64,000 nucleotides of DNA, from NCBI GenBank assembly GCA_030844895.1, contig JAUTDX010007431.1:1-64000 (forward strand), written 5' to 3'. Below, in pieces: positions 31,775 through 43,700 of this stretch; the first letter of the stretch is position 1, and each line of letters starts with the position of its first letter. Under the pieces are notes generated by a model. That model was not told where the DNA came from. It ran no database searches and worked only from the letters and a program-made list of their open reading frames with translations. The stretch is from Ambrosia x helenae (lineage: Eukaryota > Streptophyta > Magnoliopsida > Asterales > Asteraceae). The position numbers and the translations under genes are program-made.

Positions 31775-31777
31775 ATC

Positions 31778-34611
31778 TGTCACACCCTCAAATTCCACGT
31801 GCGGGGTTTTACCGCGAGGCGCATGACAAACCAGGATCTAAGTCAACGGTCACAATAAACGACACTATATGATACGTAAAATGAAATAAACAACCATCAA
31901 GTTTCATAAATCCATTCGCTGCGGAAGCGTAACTTTTATTACAACCCAAAAGTAAAAGTGCATAAGTCTGAAAAAGATATGATAATGCATATGAAGCCTA
32001 GACGCCGTGTGACTCCGTGCGCCTATAGTAAGCTGCTACCTCAACGACCTGAGACAAACATGCTAAAAACGTCAGCAAATAATGCCGGTGAGTTCACAGG
32101 TTTTTAATTAAATGTTTAAAGTAATGAAAGCCATCATGTTATCACTATATCAGAAGTAATAGCGTTAGCTAGACGCATGAATTATGCTACTACGACCGGA
32201 AACCATTACAGACAACGATATATGATTTTTGCCCGAAATGATTTAGCGTACGACCGAGACAATATGCACCCGCCCGGCTCCCAGCCGACGGGTGGGGTCT
32301 GTCAATCCCAATAGATCTATCCACATTTCCCCCGTTATGCTATTCAGCATATTCATGGTTTCCCCGGGACTTTACGTATCGTATAGTATGTAAATGAATT
32401 AACACTAGTATAACATGATAATTTATGAAATAAGTATGAGCATGTGTCTCCCCCGAAATGTAAAACGTAAAGTGGGGCCGTGAAACTCACCTGATGCTGC
32501 TCTTCGCACTACAATAAGTAAACCTGCTCAATAGACGGCCCCTAATACCGGTGACCTATCATGACGAGCATATAAGGTGTTAGACTAACAACCCGTAGGT
32601 TGATTAGTCCCTAATAGTCCAGACCATAACCGTGTACATATGAAATGATGTTCCAACGTTTAACCGACCGTACCAGGCAAGGCCCGACATCCCATTGGTG
32701 ACCCGACATCTCATGTGTTTAGACAATACAAGACATCATGCCACATATGCAATCAAACACTTAATACGCGCAACAGTTCACCTAGTCTAGCATAATATCC
32801 GTTTAACGCATAAACAGGTCCGAATACGTGTTACTAAGTCATTGGGTGAATCCCGGGGTTCCTATCATGTTCCTAGGCGTCAAATCATGTTCCGGGATGT
32901 TAAAATATACATACAGCAGCATTACACGCGATTAGGAATCAAACTAGCAATTAGGAAAAGTCAACATGTGATTAGGGTTAGTCAACATGCGAGTACAAGG
33001 GCTAATCGCCCCTAATGATGGGCGAATAGGGCTACTCGTGTGATATAGGGGCGAGTAGGGTCATAAGGCATGCAATTCAGGGCTTAACTAGTGATTAGGA
33101 TCGTAATCGCATGAAGTAAAGGCAATTGGACCCCCAATCGCCACTTTTATACACGATTAGGCTGCCATATAGGCGAGTAGGCCTCCAATCGCCTATAACA
33201 TAGGCGATTAGGATCCCTAATCGCCTATAGTGCAGCTGATGTGGTATTTCGCGCGCCGAACACTCCAAATCAGATCCGAAACATGTAAAAACACCCAATA
33301 ATCATTCTAACACATAAATAAACATATTCTAAGCAAAACCCCTAAGTTTTCATCATTCTAACAGTCCCGAATGCGAGCGTTTTCCCAAAATGGCAACTTA
33401 GCATGTAAACATCACATCAACATGCAAGAACTTGCCCTAAATAGCAAATATTCAGATTTAATCACATAATCACGTTGTCCGATAGCATCCTACTGTTCTA
33501 GCATCATCCTAGAGCAAACCCTAACATCACACAATCAACAACACACCTCATATCATCCTTAATCATCCAAAATCCTTCAAACGGGTCAAAACATCAAGTA
33601 TCAATAATACACCACCAAAACCATTCAAACTCCTAGGACATCATCATACTAACTTATAACAGCAATAAACATCAAAACAACACAAGAATAACCATGATTC
33701 AACCCTAAAAATCCTACCTTTAACACATATAACACATATAATGCATGTAAAGGTGTAGGTTTGTTTAGAAACGGTTTTAAATGGATTTTCAAAGACAAAA
33801 ACCTTTATAAGTCAGGTCTGGACGTTTAGGGAGCAAAACATAATCATTTAAGGTTTGGGTTTGAAGAACACACCTTGAGATTAATGGATGATGATGGAAT
33901 AAGCTTGAAAATGATGGTTTTGATGCAAAAACGAGTTCCAGAGGGTGTTTGGGTGTTGGGTTATGTTATGGGACGGCTAGGGTTGTTGTTATGATGTTTT
34001 GGAGGTCAAGGGTGGTATTTATAGGCGTTTCTAGTCGTTCAGCACGTTACACGCGATTACGCAGACTTACATGCGAGTAGGGAGCCTAATCGCATGAACC
34101 TTCATGCGATTAGCCCCTAATCGCCTATATGTACCTCCCAATCGCCCCTATATAGGCGATTAGGCTACTCCCCATTTGCCTAATCGCCTGCAGCCTCCCA
34201 GTTTGTGTGTTTTGCGCGTTAAACCCCGTTTTAACATATGTTAACACATATTCACATACTAACAAGCCACATAATGATTGTAAACATATAATACATGATA
34301 AATGACACGTTCCTACCCGATCACCAATTCCCGGGACCCGAGACTTGCGTGGTTGCGTTAAACCCGGCGATCCCACGAATCACCGATTCTTGTACACGTG
34401 GTTATGGACCGACACCCAATGGTTTCTCGAACCATTGTAACGACTCCCGATGATTCTCGAATCATCAATATGACTTAATTAACCCTAGCTAAGTATGATA
34501 TTAAGTAGTTATTTGAAATGTTTTCGTTGAGATAGACTCGTATGCATGTAAAGTACGAAACGCATGTATGTAAGGTATAAAGGTATTGACCTGAATATGC
34601 CGGGTGTCACA
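31778..34611 (-). repeat. 5' LTR of element B
   Basis: 2834 bp; ends TGTGACACCC and GGGTGTGACA on the minus strand. By eye it is identical to 23493-26327 except for one C/T difference near 32890, one missing G near 33853 and one T/G difference near 33884. It carries the working copy of the promoter (TATA at 34016) and the same motif clusters (about 34049-34204 and 32925-33245). Confidence 0.96.
34016..34023 (-). promoter_or_regulatory. TATA box of the element B promoter
   Basis: TATAAATA on the minus strand, in the LTR that lies upstream of gag-pol, so this is the copy expected to drive the element. The word and its surroundings are shared with element A. Confidence 0.7.
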
Positions 34612-34616
34612 GGTTA
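34612..34616. repeat. Target site duplication, right copy (GGTTA)
   Basis: GGTTA directly after the LTR end at 34611, continuing as AAAATGGTC of the satellite. It pairs with the left copy at 23488-23492. Confidence 0.95.
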
Positions 34617-37600
34617 AAAATGGTCTAAGCCTCAAATAAAAGTAAAATTTAAGGTGACATTGAAAGTGGATTTACGTAAAAACATGTAAATTACAAAACC
34701 AAGAATGACTACGTCAATCTAAATCATGTGTCAACCCCTTCGAGCGAGTTTCACCATCGCTCAGATAAGAACTCGATCAATCAAACACCTGATTCCATCA
34801 CAAAGACTTATTTTCAATTGTAATTATTTTCGAGGCTTTATTTTCATTTTATTTCTAAGCCTCGTGTATATCATCATTCCCATTAAATAGAACGCATGTA
34901 TATCGCCTTAATGGTTTCATTTAGATGTATGAAATGATTTTCGGTGATTTTGAAATGCCGCCACCCTCTTTAAGAGGTTAAAAATGGTCTAAGCCTCAAA
35001 TAAAAGTAAAATTTAAGGTGACATTGAAAGTGGATTTACGTAAAAACATGTAAATTACATAACCAATAATGACTACGTCAATCTAAATCATGTGTCAACC
35101 CCCTTTGAGCGAGTTTCACCATCGCTCAGATAAGAACTCGGTCAATCAAACACCTGATTCCATCACAAAAGACTAATTTTCAATTGTAATCATTTTCGAG
35201 GCTTTATTTTCATTTTATTTCTAAGCCTCGTGTATATCAACATTCCCATTAAATAGAACGCATGTATATTGCCTTAATGGTTTCATTTAGATGTATGAAA
35301 TGATTTTCGGTGATTTTGAAATGCCGCCACCCTCTTTAAGAGGTTAAAAATCGTCTAAGCCTCAAATAAAAGTAAAATTTAAGGTGACATTGAAAGTGGA
35401 TTTACGTAAAAACATGTAAATTACATAACCAAGAATGACTACGTCAATCTAAATCATGTGTCAACCCCCTTTGAGCGAGTTTCACCATCGCTCAGATAAG
35501 AACTCGGTCAATCAAACACCTGATTCCATCACAAAAGACTTATTTTCAATTGTAATCATTTTCGAGGCTTTATTTTCATTTTATTTCTAAGCCTCGTGTA
35601 TATCAACATTCCCATTAAATAGAACGCATGTATATCGCCTTAATGGTTTCATTTAGATGTATGAAATGATTTTCGGTGATTTTGAAATGTCGCCACCCTC
35701 TTTAAGAGATTAAAAATGGTCTAAGCCTCAAATAAAAGTAAAATTTAAGGTGACATTGAAAGTGGATTTACGTAAAAACATGTAAATTACATAACCAATA
35801 ATGACTACGTCAATCTAAATGATGTGTCAACCCCCTTCGAGCGAGTTTCACCATCGCTCAGATAAGAACTCGATCAATCAAACACCTGATTCCATCACAA
35901 AAGACTTATTTTCAATTGTAATCATTTTCGAGGGTTTATTTTCATTTTATTTCTAAGCCTCGTGTATATCAACATTCCCATTAAATAGAACGCATGTATA
36001 TCGCCTTAATGGTTTCATTTAGATGTATGAAATGATTTTCGGTGATTTTGAAATGTCGCCACCCTCTTTAAGAGGTTAAAAATGGTCTAAGCCTCAAATA
36101 AAAGTAAAATTTAAGGTGACATTGAAAGTGGATTTACGTAAAAACATGTAAATTACAAAACCAAGAATGACTACGTCAATCTAAATCATGTGTCAACCCC
36201 CTTCGAGCGAGTTTCACCATCGCCAGATAAGAACTCGATCAATCAAACACCTGATTCCATCACAAAGACTTATTTTCAATTGTAATTATTTTCGAGGCTT
36301 TATTTTCATTTTATTTCTAAGCCTCGTGTATATCATCATTCCCATTAAATAGAACGCATGTATATCGCCTTAATGGTTTCATTTAGATGTATGAAATGAT
36401 TTTCGGTGATTTTGAAATGTCGCCACCCTCTTTAAGAGGTTAAAAATGGTCTAAGCCTCAAATAAAAGTAAAATTTAAGGTGACATTGAAAGTGGATTTA
36501 CGTAAAAACATGTAAATTACAAAACCAAGAATGACTACGTCAATCTAAATCATGTGTCAACCCCCTTCGAGCGAGTTTCACCATCGCTCAGATAAGAACT
36601 CGATCAATCAAACACCTGATTCCATCACAAAGACTTATTTTCAATTGTAATTATTTTCGAGGCTTTATTTTCATTTTATTTCTAAGCCTCGTGTATATCA
36701 ACATTCCCATTAAATAGAACGCATGTATATCGCCTTAATGGTTTCATTTAGATGTATGAAATGATTTTCGGTGATTTTGAAATGCCGCCACCCTCTTTAA
36801 GAGGTTAAAAATGGTCTAAGCCTCAAATAAAAGTAAAATTTAAGGTGACATTGAAAGTGGATTTACGTAAAAACATGTAAATTACATAACCAAGAATGAC
36901 TACGTCAATCTAAATCATGTGTCAACCCCCTTTGAGCGAGTTTCACCATCGCTCAGATAAGAACTCGGTCAATCAAACACCTGATTCCATCACAAAAGAC
37001 TTATTTTCAATTGTAATCATTTTCGAGGCTTTATTTTCATTTTATTTCTAAGCCTCGTGTATATCAACATTCCCATTAAATAGAACGCATGTATATTGCC
37101 TTAATGGTTTCATTTAGATGTATGAAATGATTTTCGGTGATTTTGAAATGCCGCCACCCTCTTTAAGAGGTTAAAAATCGTCTAAGCCTCAAATAAAAGT
37201 AAAATTTAAGGTGACATTGAAAGTGGATTTACGTAAAAACATGTAAATTACATAACCAAGAATGACTACGTCAATCTAAATCATGTGTCAACCCCTTTGA
37301 GCGAGTTTCACCATCGCTCAGATAAGAACTCGGTCAATCAAACACCTGATTCCATCACAAAAGACTTATTTTCAATTGTAATCATTTTCGAGGCTTTATT
37401 TTCATTTTATTTCTAAGCCTCGTGTATATCAACATTCCCATTAAATAGAACGCATGTATATCGCCTTAATGGTTTCATTTAGATGTATGAAATGATTTTC
37501 GGTGATTTTGAAATGTCGCCACCCTCTTTAAGAGATTAAAAATGGTCTAAGCCTCAAATAAAAGTAAAATTTAAGGTGACATTGAAAGTGGATTTACGTA

Positions 37601-40600
37601 AAAACATGTAAATTACATAACCAATAATGACTACGTCAATCTAAATGATGTGTCAACCCCCTTCGAGCGAGTTTCACCATCGCTCAGATAAGAACTCGAT
37701 CAATCAAACACCTGATTCCATCACAAAAGACTTATTTTCAATTGTAATCATTTTCGAGGGTTTATTTTCATTTTATTTCTAAGCCTCGTGTATATCAACA
37801 TTCCCATTAAATAGAACGCATGTATATCGCCTTAATGGTTTCATTTAGATGTATGAAATGATTTTCGGTGATTTTGAAATGTCGCCACCCTCTTTAAGAG
37901 GTTAAAAATGGTCTAAGCCTCAAATAAAAGTAAAATTTAAGGTGACATTCAAAGTGGATTTACGTAAAAACATGTAAATTACAAAACCAAGAATGACTAC
38001 GTCAATCTAAATCATGTGTCAACCCCCTTCGAGCGAGTTTCACCATCGCTCAGATAAGAACTCGATCAATCAAACACCTGATTCCATCACAAAGACTTAT
38101 TTTCAATTGTAATTATTTTCGAGGCTTTATTTTCATTTTATTTCTAAGCCTCGTGTATATCATCATTCCCATTAAATAGAACGCATGTATATCGCCTTAA
38201 TGGTTTCATTTAGATGTATGAAATGATTTTCGGTGATTTTGAAATGTCGCCACCCTCTTTAAGAGGTTAAAAATGGTCTAAGCCTCAAATAAAAGTAAAA
38301 TTTAAGGTGACATTGAAAGTGGATTTACGTAAAAACATGTAAATTACAAAACCAAGAATGACTACGTCAATCTAAATGATGTGTCAACCCCCTTCGAGCG
38401 AGTTTCACCATCGCTCAGATAAGAACTCGATCAATCAAACACCTGATTCCATCACAAAAGACTTATTTTCAATTGTAATCATTTTCGAGGGTTTATTTTC
38501 ATTTTATTTCTAAGCCTCGTGTATATCAACATTCCCATTAAATAGAACGCATGTATATCGCCTTAATGGTTTCATTTAGATGTATGAAATGATTTTCGGT
38601 GATTTTGAAATGTCGCCACCCTCTTTAAGAGGTTAAAAATGGTCTAAGCCTCAAATAAAAGTAAAATTTAAGGTGACATTGAAAGTGGATTTACGTAAAA
38701 ACATGTAAATTACAAAACCAAGAATGACTACGTCAATCTAAATCATGTGTCAACCCCCTTCGAGCGAGTTTCACCATCGCTCAGATAAGAACTCGATCAA
38801 TCAAACACCTGATTCCATCACAAAGACTTATTTTCAATTGTAATTATTTTCGAGGCTTTATTTTCATTTTATTTCTAAGCCTCGTGTATATCATCATTCC
38901 CATTAAATAGAACGCATGTATATCGCCTTAATGGTTTCATTTAGATGTATGAAATGATTTTCGGTGATTTTGAAATGCCGCCACCCTCTTTAAGAGGTTA
39001 AAAATGGTCTAAGCCTCAAATAAAAGTAAAATTTAAGGTGACATTGAAAGTGGATTTACGTAAAAACATGTAAATTACATAACCAAGAATGACTACGTCA
39101 ATCTAAATCATGTGTCAACCCCCTTTGAGCGAGTTTCACCATCGCTCAGATAAGAACTCGGTCAATCAAACACCTGATTCCATCACAAAAGACTTATTTT
39201 CAATTGTAATCATTTTCGAGGCTTTATTTTCATTTTATTTCTAAGCCTCGTGTATATCAACATTCCCATTAAATAGAACGCATGTATATTGCCTTAATGG
39301 TTTCATTTAGATGTATGAAATGATTTTCGGTGATTTTGAAATGCCGCCACCCTCTTTAAGAGGTTAAAAATGGTCTAAGCCTCAAATAAAAGTAAAATTT
39401 AAGGTGACATTGAAAGTGGATTTACGTAAAAACATGTAAATTACATAACCAAGAATGACTACGTCAATCTAAATCATGTGTCAACCCCCTTTGAGCGAGT
39501 TTCACCATCGCTCAGATAAGAACTCGGTCAATCAAACACCTGATTCCATCACAAAAGACTTATTTTCAATTGTAATCATTTTCGAGGCTTTATTTTCATT
39601 TTATTTCTAAGCCTCGTGTATATCAACATTCCCATTAAATAGAACGCATGTATATCGCCTTAATGGTTTCATTTAGATGTATGAAATGATTTTCGGTGAT
39701 TTTGAAATGTCGCCACCCTCTTTAAGAGGTTAAAAATGGTCTAAGCCTCAAATAAAAGTAAAATTTAAGGTGACATTGAAAGTGGATTTACGTAAAAACA
39801 TGTAAATTACATAACCAAGAATGACTACGTCAATCTAAATCATGTGTCAACCCCCTTCGAGCGAGTTTCACCATCGCTCAGATAAGAACTCGATCAATCA
39901 AACACCTGATTCCATCACAAAAGACTTATTTTCAATTGTAATCATTTTCGAGGGTTTATTTTCATTTTATTTCTAAGCCTCGTGTATATCAACATTCCCA
40001 TTAAATAGAACGCATGTATATCGCCTTAATGGTTTCATTTAGATGTATGAAATGATTTTCGGTGATTTTGAAATGTCGCCACCCTCTTTAAGAGGTTAAA
40101 AATGGTCTAAGCCTCAAATAAAAGTAAAATTTAAGGTGACATTGAAAGTGGATTTACGTAAAAACATGTAAATTACAAAACCAAGAATGACTACGTCAAT
40201 CTAAATCATGTGTCAACCCCCTTCGAGCGAGTTTCACCATCGCTCAGATAAGAACTCGATCAATCAAACACCTGATTCCATCACAAAGACTTATTTTCAA
40301 TTGTAATTATTTTCGAGGCTTTATTTTCATTTTATTTCTAAGCCTCGTGTATATCATCATTCCCATTAAATAGAACGCATGTATATCGCCTTAATGGTTT
40401 CATTTAGATGTATGAAATGATTTTCGGTGATTTTGAAATGCCGCCACCCTCTTTAAGAGGTTAAAAATGGTCTAAGCCTCAAATAAAAGTAAAATTTAAG
40501 GTGACATTGAAAGTGGATTTACGTAAAAACATGTAAATTACAAAACCAAGAATGACTACGTCAATCTAAATCATGTGTCAACCCCCTTCGAGCGAGTTTT

Positions 40601-40740
40601 ACCATCGCTCAGATAAGAACTCGGTCAATCAAACACCTGATTCCATCACAAAGACTTATTTTCAATTGTAATCATTTTCGAGGCTTTATTTTCATTTTAT
40701 TTCTAAGCTTCGTGTATATCAACATTCCCATTAAATAGAA
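34612..40740. repeat. Satellite array, disordered higher-order domain
   Basis: About 17 monomers of the same satellite. They reuse HOR monomer types: one with TATATTGCC and AATCGTC (starting about 35265, 37093 and 39285), one with AGAGATT and ATGATGTG, and a hybrid with a standard first half and an X-like second half (CGATC, CAAAGAC, GTAATTATTTT). The spacing between TATATTGCC monomers is five and then six monomers, so no strict period is kept. Full X monomers (TTAATATG) are absent. One monomer has a 2-bp loss in the GAGCGA/TCGCTC dyad (CATCGCCAGATAAG near 36222). Confidence 0.93.
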
Positions 40741-43700
40741 CGCATGTATATCGCCTTAATGGTTTCATTTAGATGTATGAAATGATTTTCGGTGATTTTG
40801 AAATGCCGCCACCCTCTTTAAGAGGTTAAAAATGGTCTAAGCCTCAAATAAAAGTAAAATTTAAGGTGACATTGAAAGTGGATTTACGTAAAAACATGTA
40901 AATTACAAAACCAAGAATGACTACGTCAATCTAAATCATGTGTCAACCCCCTTCGAGCGAGTTTCACCATCGCTCAGATAAGAACTCGGTCAATCAAACA
41001 CCTGATTCCATCACAAAAGACTTATTTTCAATTGTAATCATTTTCGAGGCTTTATTTTCATTTTATTTCTAAGCCTCGTGTATATCAACATTCCCATTAA
41101 ATAGAACGCATGTATATCGCCTTAATGGTTTCATTTAGATGTATGAAATGATTTTCGGTGATTTTGAAATGCCGCCACCCTCTTTAAGAGGTTAAAAATG
41201 GTCTAAGCCTCAAATAAAAGTAAAATTTAAGGTGACATTGAAAGTGGATTTACGTAAAAACATGTAAATTACAAAACCAAGAATGACTACGTCAATCTAA
41301 ATCATGTGTCAACCCCCTTCGAGCGAGTTTCACCATCGCTCAGATAAGAACTCGGTCAATCAAACACCTGATTCCATCACAAAAGACTTATTTTCAATTG
41401 TAATCATTTTCGAGGCTTTATTTTCATTTTATTTCTAAGCCTCGTGTATATCAACATTCCCATTAAATAGAACGCATGTATATCGCCTTAATGGTTCATT
41501 TAGATGTATGAAATGATTTTCGGTGATTTTGAAATGCCGCCACCCTCTTTAAGAGGTTAAAAATGGTCTAAGCCTCAAATAAAAGTAAAATTTAAGGGGA
41601 CATTGAAAGTGGATTTACGTAAAAACATGTAAATTACAAAACCAAGAATGACTACGTCAATCTAAATCATGTGTCAACCCCCTTCGAGCGAGTTTCACCA
41701 TCGCTCAGATAAGAACTCGATCAATCAAACACCTGATTCCATCACAAAGACTTATTTTCAATTGTAATTATTTTCGAGGCTTTATTTTCATTTTATTTCT
41801 AAGCCTCGTGTATATCAACATTCCCATTAAATAGAACGCATGTATATCGCCTTAATGGTTTCATTTAGATGTATGAAATGATTTTCGGTGATTTTGAAAT
41901 GCCGCCACCCTCTTTAAGAGGTTAAAAATGGTCTAAGCCTCAAATAAAAGTAAAATTTAAGGTGACATTGAAAGTGGATTTACGTAAAAACATGTAAATT
42001 ACATAACCAAGAATGACTACGTCAATCTAAATCATGTGTCAACCCCCTTCGAGCGAGTTTCACCATCGCTCAGATAAGAACTCGGTCAATCAAACACCTG
42101 ATTCCATCACAAAAGACTTATTTTCAATTGTAATCATTTTCGAGGCTTTATTTTCATTTTATTTCTAAGCCTCGTGTATATCAACATTCCCATTAAATAG
42201 AACGCATGTATATCGCCTTAATGGTTTCATTTAGATGTATGAAATGATTTTCGGTGATTTTGAAATGCCGCCACCCTCTTTAAGAGGTTAAAAATGGTCT
42301 AAGCCTCAAATAAAAGTAAAATTTAAGGTGACATTGAAAGTGGATTTACGTAAAAACATGTAAATTACATAACCAAGAATGACTACGTCAATCTAAATCA
42401 TGTGTCAACCCCCTTCGAGCGAGTTTCACCATCGCTCAGATAAGAACTCGGTCAATCAAACACCTGATTCCATCACAAAAGACTTATTTTCAATTGTAAT
42501 CATTTTCGAGGCTTTATTTTCATTTTATTTCTAAGCCTCGTGTATATCAACATTCCCATTAAATAGAACGCATGTATATCGCCTTAATGGTTTCATTTAG
42601 ATGTATGAAATGATTTTCGGTGATTTTGAAATGCCGCCACCCTCTTTAAGAGGTTAAAAATGGTCTAAGCCTCAAATAAAAGTAAAATTTAAGGTGACAT
42701 TGAAAGTGGATTTACGTAAAAACATGTAAATTACAAAACCAAGAATGACTACGTCAATCTAAATCATGTGTCAACCCCCTTCGAGCGAGTTTCACCATCG
42801 CTCAGATAAGAACTCGGTCAATCAAACACCTGATTCCATCACAAAAGACTTATTTTCAATTGTAATCATTTTCGAGGCTTTATTTTCATTTTATTTCTAA
42901 GCCTCGTGTATATCAACATTCCCATTAAATAGAACGCATGTATATCGCCTTAATGGTTTCATTTAGATGTATGAAATGATTTTCGGTGATTTTGAAATGC
43001 CGCCACCCTCTTTAAGAGGTTAAAAATGGTCTAAGCCTCAAATAAAAGTAAAATTTAAGGTGACATTGAAAGTGGATTTACGTAAAAACATGTAAATTAC
43101 AAAACCAAGAATGACTACGTCAATCTAAATCATGTGTCAACCCCCTTCGAGCGAGTTTCACCATCGCTCAGATAAGAACTCGGTCAATCAAACACCTGAT
43201 TCCATCACAAAAGACTTATTTTCAATTGTAATCATTTTCGAGGGTTTATTTTCATTTTATTTCTAAGCCTCGTGTATATCAACATTCCCATTAAATAGAA
43301 CGCATGTATATCGCCTTAATGGTTTCATTTAGATGTATGAAATGATTTTCGGTGATTTTGAAATGCCGCCACCCTCTTTAAGAGGTTAAAAATGGTCTAA
43401 GCCTCAAATAAAAGTAAAATTTAAGGTGACATTGAAAGTGGATTTACGTAAAAACATGTAAATTACAAAACCAAGAATGACTACGTCAATCTAAATCATG
43501 TGTCAACCCCCTTCGAGCGAGTTTCACCATCGCTCAGATAAGAACTCGGTCAATCAAACACCTGATTCCATCACAAAAGACTTATTTTCAATTGTAATCA
43601 TTTTCGAGGCTTTATTTTCATTTTATTTCTAAGCCTCGTGTATATCAACATTCCCATTAAATAGAACGCATGTATATCGCCTTAATGGTTTCATTTAGAT

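Larger units (their letters stand above)
31150..31777 (-). other. Untranslated leader of element B
   Basis: 628 bp between the 5' LTR and the gag ATG. It shares three islands with the leader of element A: a block after the primer site (about 31774-31691), the long stem (31522-31451) and the region with start-stop AUG and palindromic-loop hairpin (31345-31295). Between the islands the two leaders differ. Small antisense open frames here are not supported. Confidence 0.85.
23493..34611 (-). mobile_element. LTR retrotransposon B (Ty3/gypsy chromovirus, Tekay/Del-like), complete and young
   Basis: 11,119 bp on the minus strand, flanked by GGTTA on both sides. Order on its own strand: 5' LTR 34611-31778, tRNA-iMet primer site, leader, gag-pol with one intron, polypurine tract, 3' LTR 26327-23493. 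The two LTRs (2834 and 2835 bp) differ by only two substitutions and one single-base indel that I could find, so the insertion is recent. The polyprotein is uninterrupted with all catalytic motifs present. It is related to element A, with similar gag-pol and shared LTR and leader blocks, but belongs to a different subfamily because the LTRs have clearly diverged. It is inserted in the satellite and is not itself part of the repeated HOR unit. Confidence 0.97.
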
